DNA from: Devosia sp.
GTDB taxonomy: Bacteria > Pseudomonadota > Alphaproteobacteria > Rhizobiales > Devosiaceae
Direction: 5' to 3'
Assembly: GCA_016793415.1 (NCBI GenBank)
Contig: JAEUMC010000520.1
Span: 1 to 6,619 of the forward strand
Length of the DNA stretch: 6,619 nt
Below are positions 1-6,611 of this stretch, piece by piece. The translations under genes were made by a program, and so were the position numbers. The notes below the pieces were generated by a model. The model saw nothing but the letters and a program-made list of their open reading frames with translations. It did not search any database and was not told the origin of the DNA. Within the stretch, counting starts at the first letter, position 1, and every line of letters starts with the position of its first letter.

Positions 1-89
1 TCGATCTCGACCACGAAGCCGGCGCTGGTCAGCGCCATGCTCAACGGCTCGGCGATGCGTTGGTCATCTTCAGCGATGAGTATGCGCAT
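1..89 (-). CDS. Response regulator, N-terminal fragment (runs off the left edge)
   Basis: Only the first 29 codons are present; the gene continues beyond base 1. The translated start, MRILIAEDDQRIAEPLSMAL, is the classic opening of a receiver (REC) domain: a hydrophobic first beta strand followed by the acidic cluster E7-D8-D9, which binds the Mg2+ needed for phosphorylation. The phospho-accepting aspartate and output domain lie outside, so the subfamily is not proven; the opening is most like OmpR/PhoB-type DNA-binding regulators. The ATG shares a base with the TGA of the PepSY gene upstream (TGATG), and GGTGGA (96-101 on the opposite strand) lies six bases before it as a ribosome-binding site. 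Translational coupling is therefore likely. A sensor kinase would be expected next, off the window. Confidence is high for the receiver domain and moderate for the subfamily. Confidence 0.85.
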   Translation of the reverse strand, partial: MRILIAEDDQRIAEPLSMALTSAGFVVEI

Positions 90-517
90 CAGTTATCCAC
101 CAACGCTCCCGAACGCGCGTTGTAATAGAGCTTGTGCAGCCGGCCATCGGGTTCGAGCACGGTCACCTCATAGAGGTATACGCCGGCCAGCCGCACCAGT
201 TCCACATCCAGCACGCGCCCCTTGGTGGTTTCGGCCACCAACGCAGTGACGGTCGCCAGCGACAGCACTTCGCGCTTCTTGACCGCCTCGCGCGCGACGT
301 TCTGGTCCTTGGGAACCCTGGTCACCTGGTTGCCGGCGTTGCCATTGGCACCGGCATTGCCGTTGCCGTTACTGTTGCCGCTGCCGGCATTTGCGTTGCC
401 GGAGTTCTCGCTGCCCTGGGAATTGCCGCCGCCATTGCCGTTGCCGGGATTGGCAAGCACAGGGACAGCCAGAACGGTGGCCAACAACAGGGCGACGATG
501 GGCGTGGTTATGCGCAT
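89..517 (-). CDS. Secreted PepSY-domain protein with Asn/Gly-rich linker
   Basis: A 142-residue protein. Residues 1-22 form a signal peptide (basic start, hydrophobic core, V-L-A before the cleavage site), so export to the periplasm is expected. Residues 23-63 are a low-complexity linker made almost entirely of Gly, Asn, Ala and Ser. Residues 72-140 resemble a PepSY domain: the helix AREAVKKREVLSLATVTALV, then strands RVLDVELVRL, YLYEVTVLEPDG and LHKLYYNARSGALV, the last being the typical end of this fold. PepSY proteins are often encoded beside two-component systems and are thought to act as periplasmic modulators or inhibitors; no enzymatic activity is expected. It overlaps the downstream response regulator by one base, which fits a signalling partner or feedback element. 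No clear Shine-Dalgarno sequence precedes the ATG (see the regulatory entry). Precise role unknown. Confidence 0.85.
   Translation of the reverse strand: MRITTPIVALLLATVLAVPVLANPGNGNGGGNSQGSENSGNANAGSGNSNGNGNAGANGNAGNQVTRVPKDQNVAREAVKKREVLSLATVTALVAETTKGRVLDVELVRLAGVYLYEVTVLEPDGRLHKLYYNARSGALVDN
334..450 (-). repeat. Degenerate GN/GNA-coding repeat in the PepSY gene
   Basis: This segment encodes the Gly/Asn/Ala/Ser linker. At the DNA level it is a run of imperfect units such as ttgccg and ttgccgttgccg on the plus strand. It is coding and in frame, with no stop. Such tracts are prone to slippage, so linker length may vary between strains; that is an inference. Confidence 0.6.
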
Positions 518-521
518 GATT

Positions 522-562
522 TTACAATTGTAACCAAGCGCAGCTGTAATTTCCCTGAAATT
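522..562 (-). promoter_or_regulatory. Candidate regulated promoter/operator of the PepSY-response regulator operon
   Basis: Two dyads lie just upstream of the PepSY ATG (515-517). The first is a perfect 12-base palindrome, ttacaattgtaa (522-533). The second is aatttc-cct-gaaatt (548-562), a perfect 6-base inverted repeat. Read on the minus strand, TACAAT (532 to 527) resembles a -10 hexamer and ends nine bases before the ATG. Transcription would then begin at or very near the start codon, in keeping with the missing Shine-Dalgarno. The second dyad sits where the -35 hexamer should be, where no good -35 is visible. This is the arrangement expected for an activator-dependent promoter, perhaps autoregulated by the adjacent response regulator. 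Dyads are seen; promoter function and leaderless start are inferred. Confidence 0.35.
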
Positions 563-587
563 CGAACTCAGGCACGCATCAGCGAGG

Positions 588-647
588 CCTTGCTATGGTG
601 TCGCCGTTTCCGGTGGTTGCACACGCCACCGGGGCGGTATCGCAAGG
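588..647. repeat. Nested imperfect hairpin
   Basis: Three stems nest within 60 bases: ccttgc (588-593) with gcaagg (642-647), cgcc (602-605) with ggcg (633-636), and ccggtgg (610-616) with ccaccgg (626-632) closing a 9-base loop. Together they make a long bulged rod. The 3' arm contains ggcggtatcgcaag (633-646), which matches 13 of 14 bases of 880-893 in the last hairpin of the region. No U-tract follows on either strand, so a terminator is unlikely. Confidence 0.45.
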
Positions 648-660
648 TACCTTCCCACCC

Positions 661-703
661 GGCGGCATCGCGCGCCCCCACTCCGCTAGCCCGCGATGCC
701 GCC
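661..703. repeat. Perfect 12-bp palindromic element, copy A
   Basis: ggcggcatcgcg (661-672) is the exact reverse complement of cgcgatgccgcc (692-703), with a 19-base loop between. It shares its arm motif GGCGGCATCGC with 880-890, and its loop contains CCACTCCGC, similar to CCATCTCCGC in the loop of copy B. No poly-T follows on either strand. It looks like a REP-type palindromic repeat or a structured RNA element; function unknown. Confidence 0.6.
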
Positions 704-877
704 ATCCCCTCCACGCCGGCCGACCTTGGCGCGTTACTGCGCAAATACTTGGCGCACGGGATAACCTGCAATTTCGCTGAGATCGTTCCTCAGCAGCACA
801 TCAGACGCAGGATGTTAGCGTTCGGTGCTCGCCCCTGCCCCCAGGGTCGGGCGTGGGCGCCGCACGGCGCTTCAAGC

Positions 878-927
878 GTGGCGGCATCGCAAGTCCATCT
901 CCGCCGCAACCCCTGCGGTGCCGCCAC
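878..927. repeat. 14-bp palindromic element, copy B, upstream of the PilZ gene
   Basis: gtggcggcatcgca (878-891) pairs with tgcggtgccgccac (914-927) over 14 positions, 13 Watson-Crick and one G-T (887 with 918), around a 22-base loop. Arm and part of the loop resemble copy A. The single G-T position keeps pairing in plus-strand RNA. The element ends 44 bases before the preferred PilZ start, so it may lie in that gene's leader. Confidence 0.55.
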
Positions 928-971
928 TCCTTTCCGACACCATGCCATGCAACCACGAGGACGAGCAGACA

Positions 972-1217
972 ATGACTGAAGCGTGGTTCTCGGCTCGGCG
1001 CACGGTTCACCGGGCCCAGATCATCCTGGACCGGATCGGGACACGGCTCGCCTGCGAGGTCCACAACAGTTCGCGCGCCGGCGCCACGTTGCGCGTCAAC
1101 CGCGCGGTCAACGTGCCGTCTTCATTCGACCTCGAGATGCAGGATGGCGGCACGCTGAGCTGCACGGTCGTCCGCCGTTCGCGGATCGACATTTCGGTGC
1201 GTTTCCAGCCGGCATGA
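972..1217 (+). CDS. Small stand-alone PilZ-domain protein (putative c-di-GMP receptor)
   Basis: An 81-residue protein that is essentially one PilZ domain. It carries both hallmark c-di-GMP-binding motifs: RxxxR at residues 10-14 (R10-TVH-R14) and the (D/N)xSxxG motif at 32-37 (N32-S-S34-R-A-G37). A hydrophobic beta-barrel pattern follows (SFDLEM at 51-56, LSCTVVRR at 62-69, IDISVRF at 72-78). There is no signal peptide, membrane segment or output domain, so it should act in the cytoplasm as an adaptor, altering a partner when c-di-GMP rises. Which process it controls (motility, exopolysaccharide, other) cannot be read from the sequence. The start at 972 is chosen because GAGGA (957-961) lies ten bases upstream. 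An in-frame ATG at 942 would add ten polar residues and has poorer spacing. An intrinsic terminator follows immediately, so it is probably monocistronic. Confidence 0.82.
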   Translation: MTEAWFSARRTVHRAQIILDRIGTRLACEVHNSSRAGATLRVNRAVNVPSSFDLEMQDGGTLSCTVVRRSRIDISVRFQPA

Positions 1218-1220
1218 GAA

Positions 1221-1251
1221 GTCCCGGGCCTGAGGCCCGGGACCGTTTTTT
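1221..1251 (+). terminator. Intrinsic terminator of the PilZ gene
   Basis: A perfect 10-base stem, gtcccgggcc (1221-1230) with ggcccgggac (1234-1243), closes a three-base loop (tga) and is followed by ccg-type spacing into six T residues (1246-1251). It begins three bases after the PilZ stop. The T-tract runs into the stop codon of the convergent gene. On the minus strand the hairpin is followed only by ttctc, so it is mainly a plus-strand terminator. Confidence 0.88.
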
Positions 1252-1559
1252 CACTTGGCGAAGTGCGTGTTGCACAACTCCTCAGCCGAGGCGTATTGGC
1301 CGCCGGTGACCAGCGGATCATTGGTGTAGTCGAACACCCGCTGCTTGCTCGGATCTTTCTTGGCCTGCGCCTCCGCGGCCTTGCGCGGCAGCCACTTGGT
1401 GCCGACCACATCGACATCGTTGAAGCTGTTCGGCGTGCCCGTGGTGACCAGACAGACGCGATCCTGTCCTGGAGCCGCCGGGTTGGCGTTGTTGTCCTGG
1501 GCGAAGGCTGGCGCAATGCCCAAGGCGATGACGGCGGCAAGGATGGGTAGGGTTTTCAT
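1251..1559 (-). CDS. Small exported protein of unknown family, two cysteines
   Basis: A 102-residue protein I cannot assign to a named family. Residues 1-20 are a clear signal peptide (K2, hydrophobic core LPILAAVIALGIAP, A-F-A before the cut), giving a mature product of about 82 residues starting QDNNANPAAPGQ. The mature part is hydrophilic and has only two cysteines, C36 and C96, near its ends, suited to one disulfide bridge in the periplasm. The region between (SFNDVDVVGTKWLPRKAAEAQAKK) mixes a short beta-like part and a charged helix; VFDYTNDPLVTGGQYASAEELC follows. No transmembrane segment, lipobox or catalytic motif is visible. A strong Shine-Dalgarno, AAAGGAG (1567-1573, minus strand), lies seven bases before the ATG, so translation is well supported. 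It is convergent with the PilZ gene and divergent from homospermidine synthase, so it is probably transcribed alone. Confidence 0.78.
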   Translation of the reverse strand: MKTLPILAAVIALGIAPAFAQDNNANPAAPGQDRVCLVTTGTPNSFNDVDVVGTKWLPRKAAEAQAKKDPSKQRVFDYTNDPLVTGGQYASAEELCNTHFAK

Positions 1560-1712
1560 TGTTCTTCTCCTTTGGCGTCCATCTCCGCCCCCTCAACCTC
1601 GCGGGTTGCGGCATGGTTCCGTACAAGTGCGCAGCGCGGGAACGAACCGCGTGTCGGAAGTGTTTAGGTATTGCGGCTGTGACGCGGCACCGTAAAACAA
1701 GAGTCGATCATC

Positions 1713-3131
1713 ATGACGACCTATACAAAACACGCGCGACTTCCGGGCCAAATCGTCATGCTCGGTTTCGGCAGTATTGGACAAGCAGTCCTCCCTCTCC
1801 TCATCCGTCACCTCGAATTACCTGACGCACCGATCACGATTTTCGCCGCCGACGCGAACGGCGCAGAAATAGCTCGTGAGGCGAATGCCAGGCTGGTGGT
1901 GGTCGAGGCTGTGACGCCGGACAACTACCGGGCCCTGCTGGGCCCGCTTCTCACCGAGGGCACCTTGCTGCTCAACCTCTCGGTCGGAATCTCCAGCACG
2001 GCACTGATCGAGCTCTGCCAGCAGAACGGGTCGCTCTATCTCGACATGTGCCTCGAGCCCTGGCCGGGCGGCTATGTCGATCCGTCGCGCCCACCGGCAC
2101 AGCGCTCCAACTACGCGCTGCGCGAGGCGGCGCTGGCGCTGCGGCGGAAATACCCCACCGGGCCGACGGCGGTATTGACCATGGGCGCCAACCCAGGGCT
2201 GGCCTCGATCTTCGTCAAGCAGGGGTTGCTGCGCATCGCCGCCGAAAACGGGCTGCAACTGCCGATTGCGGGCAAGATCGACTGGGCAGACCTGGCGCGC
2301 CGGCTCGATATCAGGACCATCCATATCGCCGAACGCGACACACAGGTGACCGGCCGGCGCAAGCAACGTGGCGAGTTCGTCAACACCTGGTCGGTCGCCG
2401 GGTTCATCGGCGAAGCGCTGCAACCGGCCGAGCTGGGCTGGGGTACGCATGAGCAGCACTGGCCGAAGGACGCCTCGCGCCACGGCAATGGCTGCGACTC
2501 CTCGATCTTTCTCAACCAGCCGGGCGCCGCGACCAGGGTGCGCAGCTGGACACCACTCGAAGGCGCCTACCATGGCTTCCTCATCACCCATGGCGAGTCG
2601 ATCTCGATCAGCGACCACCTGACGGTGTGGGAGGATGGTGAGGTCGCCTATCGTCCGACCGTCCACTACGCCTACTACCCCTGTGACGACGCCGTGCTGT
2701 CGCTGCATGAACTCGCCGGCAGCAACTGGTCGGCGCAACGCACGCGGCGCATCATCCGCGACGAGATCACCTGCGGCATGGATGAGCTGGGCGTGCTGCT
2801 GATGGGCAACGCCAAAGGCGCCTACTGGTACGGCTCGCGGCTCAGCATCGCCCAGGCGCGAGCCCTGGTGCCGCATAACAACGCCACGAGCCTGCCGGTG
2901 GCGGCGGGTGTACTGGCCGGAGCCGTGTGGGCCGCCCAGCATCCGGCCGCGGGCATCCTCGAACCGGACGACCTCGGTTACGACGAAGTGATGCAGATTG
3001 CACGGCCCTATCTGGGCGATGTGGTGGGGGTATACACCGACTGGACGCCGCTCGTGGGCCGCGGTCAGCTGTTCGGCGAGGACCTCGACCGCAAGGATCC
3101 GTGGCAGTTCAAGAATATCCGGGTAAACTGA
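1713..3131 (+). CDS. hss: Homospermidine synthase
   Basis: A 472-residue cytoplasmic enzyme that makes sym-homospermidine from two putrescines (or putrescine plus spermidine) using NAD+ as recycled hydride carrier (EC 2.5.1.44). The N-terminal Rossmann fold has the NAD-binding glycine motif GFGSIG at 18-23. Family-typical segments follow: LDMCLEPW (110-117), RSNYALRE (131-138), GANPGLASIFVKQGL (158-172), TWSVAGFIGEAL (225-236) and ITHGES (291-296). From memory of the Blastochloris viridis enzyme, E117, N162, W229, E237, H296 and E298 line its active site. The equivalents here are E115, N160, W226, E234, H293 and E295, all conserved, so the protein should be active. Length matches the family (about 477). 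The ribosome-binding site is weak (AAGAG, 1699-1703). It stands alone between a divergent and a convergent gene; homospermidine is a major polyamine in many alphaproteobacteria. Confidence 0.96.
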   Translation: MTTYTKHARLPGQIVMLGFGSIGQAVLPLLIRHLELPDAPITIFAADANGAEIAREANARLVVVEAVTPDNYRALLGPLLTEGTLLLNLSVGISSTALIELCQQNGSLYLDMCLEPWPGGYVDPSRPPAQRSNYALREAALALRRKYPTGPTAVLTMGANPGLASIFVKQGLLRIAAENGLQLPIAGKIDWADLARRLDIRTIHIAERDTQVTGRRKQRGEFVNTWSVAGFIGEALQPAELGWGTHEQHWPKDASRHGNGCDSSIFLNQPGAATRVRSWTPLEGAYHGFLITHGESISISDHLTVWEDGEVAYRPTVHYAYYPCDDAVLSLHELAGSNWSAQRTRRIIRDEITCGMDELGVLLMGNAKGAYWYGSRLSIAQARALVPHNNATSLPVAAGVLAGAVWAAQHPAAGILEPDDLGYDEVMQIARPYLGDVVGVYTDWTPLVGRGQLFGEDLDRKDPWQFKNIRVN

Positions 3132-3186
3132 GGGGCCTTTGCGGAGGGAGAAAGCCGGTGGGACCAGGGCCTCACCTCTCCGTACC

Positions 3187-3225
3187 GCGTCTCATCGAGT
3201 GGCTGGCGAAAACCTGATGAGACGC
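3187..3225. repeat. 10-bp inverted repeat between convergent genes
   Basis: gcgtctcatc (3187-3196) is the exact reverse complement of gatgagacgc (3216-3225), with a 19-base spacer. It lies 56 bases after the hss stop. No T-tract follows on either strand, so it is not a canonical intrinsic terminator. It could be a 3' stabilising stem-loop of the hss message, part of a Rho-dependent termination zone, or a protein-binding dyad. Confidence 0.5.
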
Positions 3226-3260
3226 TTCCAGGTGCGACCAACGATTTTCGCGGGTGCACA

Positions 3261-3299
3261 ATAAAACAGCAGGGGAGCGATTTTCATCTGCTTCCCTGC
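3261..3299 (-). terminator. Probable intrinsic terminator of the AraC-ABC-fucD operon
   Basis: gcaggggagc (3269-3278) pairs with gcttccctgc (3290-3299) at nine of ten positions, the tenth being a G-T apposition (3275 with 3293), around an 11-base loop. Read on the minus strand the stem is followed by TGTTTTAT (3268 to 3261), a T-rich tract. In minus-strand RNA the odd position is an A-C mismatch near the middle of the stem; in plus-strand RNA it is a G-U pair, but the tract following there is poorer (cgcttt). It lies about 100 bases beyond the fucD stop and may serve both convergent units weakly. Confidence 0.5.
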
Positions 3300-3386
3300 C
3301 GCTTTGCAATCTGATCGACTCTTTCGAGTGTTCTCTGACCGCACAGGTAAAACGTCGCCTAGCGCCCCCGGTTCCACGGCTGCGGC

Positions 3387-3414
3387 AAAAAAAGATTGTC
3401 GCTAGCCGAAGCGA
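3387..3414 (-). terminator. Weak terminator-like element at the fucD stop
   Basis: On the minus strand a 5-base stem, tcgct (3414 to 3410) with agcga (3403 to 3399), spans the TAG stop codon with a 6-base loop and is followed by caatc and seven T residues (3393 to 3387). The stem is short and the T-tract is displaced by five bases, so efficiency would be low. It may act together with the hairpin at 3261-3299. Confidence 0.25.
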
Positions 3415-4673
3415 TGCGCCTCGATCGAGGCGGGCTTCATTTCAATTGAGAACCCTGCCCGCCGGGGCGGCATATAGGCCGCCTTCTCGATGACGCAGGG
3501 ATCGAAGAAGTGCTCATGCAGGTGGTCGACATATTCGATCACCCGGCCGGTCTTGGTTCCTGAAACGACGAGATAGTCGATCATCGACAGGTGCTGGACG
3601 TATTCGCACAGGCCAACGCCCCCGGCATGTGGCCAGACCGGCAGGCCGTATTTCGCCGCCATCAGCAGCACCGACAGCACTTCGTTGAGCCCGCCGATGC
3701 GGCAGGCATCGATCTGCACGATGTCGATGGCGCCACGGGTGATGAACTGCTTGAACAGGATGCGGTTCTGGCACATCTCGCCGGTCGCGACCTTCACCGG
3801 GGCAATGGCCTCGCGAATCTTCCGATGGCCCTCGATGTCGTCGGGGCTGGTCGGCTCCTCGATGAAATAGGGTTTGAAGCGGGAAAGCTCCTTCACCCAG
3901 TCGATCGCCTGCCCCACCTCCCACACCTGGTTGGCATCGATCATCAGGTAGCGATCCGGCCCCATGATCGAGCGGACGATCTCGAGCCGGCGGATATCGT
4001 CGGCGAGGTCGCGGCCGACCTTCATCTTGATGTGCGAGAAACCGGCTTCCACGGCCTCGGTGGCGAGGCGGGTCAGCTTCTCGTTGGAATAGCCGAGCCA
4101 GCCGGCTGAGGTGGTGTAACAGGGGTAGCCATTCGCCTCGAGCTCGGCAATGCGTTCGGCCTTGCCGAGCTCGGCCTTCCGGAAGATGGCCAGGGCCTCC
4201 TCGGGGGTGATGGCATCCGTGAGGTAGCGGAAGTCGATGATCGAGACCAGTTGCTCGGGCGTCATGTCGGCAACGAAGCGCCAGACCGGCTTGTTGGCCT
4301 GTTTGGCGAGCAGGTCCCATACCGCATTGACCACCGCGCCGGTGGCGAGGTGCATGGCGCCCTTGTCCGGCCCGATCCAGCGCAGCTGGCTGTCGCCGGT
4401 GACGTGGCGCCAGAAACGGCCGGGGTTCTCAGCGATCCAGTCGAGTTCGAGCCCGGTGACGCGGTCGCGCAGCGCCTCGATCGCCGCCACCACCACCTCG
4501 TTGCCGCGGCCGATGGTGAAGGTCAGGCCGTGCCCTTCGAGCGCCCCGTCGGTCCCCAGCACCACATAGGCGGCAGAGTAATCCGGATCCGGGTTCATCG
4601 CGTCGGAGCCATCGAGCGAGGCGGAGGTGGGGAAACGCAGGTCGTAGGTACGAAGGCCGGTAATGCGGGTCAT
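3402..4673 (-). CDS. fucD: L-fuconate dehydratase (enolase superfamily)
   Basis: A 423-residue cytoplasmic enzyme expected to dehydrate L-fuconate to 2-keto-3-deoxy-L-fuconate (EC 4.2.1.68) in the non-phosphorylative L-fucose pathway. The N-terminal capping domain carries the FucD hallmark [20 protein letters not shown] (20-39) and [12 protein letters not shown] (94-105). The (beta/alpha)7-beta barrel holds the KxK acid/base pair K216-M-K218, metal ligands D246 (DAN), E272 (EEP) and E299 (GE), and D322 and H349 (PHAGG). From memory of the Xanthomonas campestris enzyme (K218, K220, D248, E274, E301, D324, H351) every residue is conserved with a constant offset of two. The start at 4673 is preferred: homology begins there ([17 protein letters not shown]) and it lies 17 bases after the ATPase stop. 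An ATG at 4730 would add 19 basic residues inside the ATPase gene. Activity on related acids (L-galactonate, D-arabinonate) is possible. Confidence 0.93.
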   Translation of the reverse strand: MTRITGLRTYDLRFPTSASLDGSDAMNPDPDYSAAYVVLGTDGALEGHGLTFTIGRGNEVVVAAIEALRDRVTGLELDWIAENPGRFWRHVTGDSQLRWIGPDKGAMHLATGAVVNAVWDLLAKQANKPVWRFVADMTPEQLVSIIDFRYLTDAITPEEALAIFRKAELGKAERIAELEANGYPCYTTSAGWLGYSNEKLTRLATEAVEAGFSHIKMKVGRDLADDIRRLEIVRSIMGPDRYLMIDANQVWEVGQAIDWVKELSRFKPYFIEEPTSPDDIEGHRKIREAIAPVKVATGEMCQNRILFKQFITRGAIDIVQIDACRIGGLNEVLSVLLMAAKYGLPVWPHAGGVGLCEYVQHLSMIDYLVVSGTKTGRVIEYVDHLHEHFFDPCVIEKAAYMPPRRAGFSIEMKPASIEAHRFG

Positions 4674-4690
4674 GGGTTTGGTCAGGTCTT

Positions 4691-5773
<1,083 letters not shown>

Positions 5774-5774
5774 G

Positions 5775-6611
5775 TCAGTGCTCCCTGATCGCCATTTGCT
5801 GGCGGTATTCGGTTGGGGTGGTGCCGAGGTATTTCTTGAACACGCGCGAGAAGTACTGCGAGCTGCCGAAGCCGAACTCGACGGCGATATCGGTCACCGG
5901 CTCGCTGGTGGTGGCAAGCCGGGTGCAGCAGCGCTTGATGCGGAGCCGCTGCGCATAGTCGCTGGGCGACATGCCGACTTCCTTGCGGAAGCGGTTGTGC
6001 AGGTAACTGCGCGAATAGCCGAGCCGCGTCGCCACCTCGCCGATGTTGAGTTCGGCGTCGGGGTCGGAATGCAGCACTTCGAGGAAATCGTCGATCAGCG
6101 CGCTGTTGTCGCGATCCGCCAGCTTCTTGTCCTGCGCCTTCCAGGCCTCGATCAGCACGGTGTGGAGCGCCGCCCGCATCTCGGCGATCAGGAGGCTCGA
6201 CCCGGTATAGATGCGCGGATCGCTCACCAGTCGGTGCAGCTCGCCGATGGCATCCATGCAGCGCGCCTCGATGTCGTGGGTCAGCCCGCGCCGCCCCAGG
6301 TAGTTCTGAAAGTCGCGAAAGCCGTCGCGGGTCAGAAGCGCCGGTTCGGCGCCATTGCCGGCATTGGCCATGACAATCCAGAACGAATGGCTGGGGGGAT
6401 AGAGGCCGTTGACGATGCGATGCTTTTTGCCCGCCGGGAACAGCGCGAACTGGCCGCCCGACACGGGCACCAGCGCCTCGTCCTCGAGTTCCCAGCAGGC
6501 CTCGCCCTCGATGACGAACACCAGTTCCGGCCCGCCATGGGCGGTCCAGCTGTCGGTGGTGGCCATGGCTTTCTGGAAGGTGGCGAAACCGAAGGTCTTG
6601 ATCTCGGGCAC
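5775..6611 (-). CDS. AraC-family transcriptional regulator with cupin-type sensor domain
   Basis: About 278 residues. The N-terminal half (roughly 20-80) is a cupin-like ligand-binding domain: [16 protein letters not shown], then [18 protein letters not shown], the usual sugar-sensing barrel of AraC/RhaR-type regulators. The C-terminal 100 residues hold two helix-turn-helix units: [22 protein letters not shown] (190-211) and the highly typical [20 protein letters not shown] (239-258) followed by [12 protein letters not shown]. It most likely activates sugar-utilisation genes, including its own operon, since the ATPase gene starts one base after its stop. The start is uncertain: GTG at 6609-6611 is used here, but the frame stays open to the window edge (codons for I-G precede it), so the true start may be outside. 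An in-frame ATG at residue 16 would cut into the sensor domain and is less likely. The inducer is inferred to be L-fucose or a relative. Confidence 0.92.
   Translation of the reverse strand: MPEIKTFGFATFQKAMATTDSWTAHGGPELVFVIEGEACWELEDEALVPVSGGQFALFPAGKKHRIVNGLYPPSHSFWIVMANAGNGAEPALLTRDGFRDFQNYLGRRGLTHDIEARCMDAIGELHRLVSDPRIYTGSSLLIAEMRAALHTVLIEAWKAQDKKLADRDNSALIDDFLEVLHSDPDAELNIGEVATRLGYSRSYLHNRFRKEVGMSPSDYAQRLRIKRCCTRLATTSEPVTDIAVEFGFGSSQYFSRVFKKYLGTTPTEYRQQMAIREH

Larger units (their letters stand above)
518..971. other. Gene-free, hairpin-rich intergenic region
   Basis: No convincing gene lies in these 454 bases; the open frames crossing it have no recognisable domain and no good ribosome-binding site. 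It holds the promoter dyads next to the PepSY gene, then at least six stem-loops: 588-647, 661-703, 738-756 (TGCGC/GCGCA with a bulge), 776-794 (gctgag/ctcagc, perfect), 857-870 (gcgcc/ggcgc) and 878-927. The stretch could be the leader of the PilZ gene, an independent structured RNA, or a cluster of REP-like palindromic elements. No known RNA family signature was recognised. Confidence 0.55.

Noticed and set aside
547..578. tRNA T-arm-like sequence on the minus strand (CTGAG, loop TTCGAAT, TTCAG), considered as part of a tRNA or tmRNA
   Set aside because: No matching 5' acceptor strand, D-arm or anticodon arm lies upstream, and no CCA or discriminator pattern follows. The similarity is to a single 17-base hairpin.
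644..653. aaggtacctt, a perfect 10-base palindrome
   Set aside because: It partly overlaps the outer stem of the 588-647 hairpin, and a 10-base palindrome on its own is weak evidence for a binding site.
588..927. RNase P RNA, tmRNA, SRP RNA or c-di-GMP riboswitch in the hairpin-rich gap
   Set aside because: The region lacks the RNase P GAGGAAAGTCC core, the SRP GGAAGGAAGCAGC loop, the tmRNA acceptor end and the c-di-GMP riboswitch tetraloop-receptor core on both strands.
134..979. Long plus-strand open frame of 281 codons across the PepSY gene and the intergenic region
   Set aside because: It is antisense to the PepSY gene and then runs through hairpin-rich DNA. Its product shows no domain, signal or ribosome-binding site, as expected of a chance frame in GC-rich DNA.
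1671..1698. TTGCGG, 16 bases, TAAAAC as an hss promoter
   Set aside because: Both hexamers are poor matches, and the transcript would begin around 1705, leaving the weak ribosome-binding site outside the message.
1818..2942. Minus-strand open frame of 374 codons inside hss
   Set aside because: It lies wholly antisense to a fully conserved homospermidine synthase, and its product is rich in Arg, Ala and Gly with no recognisable motif.
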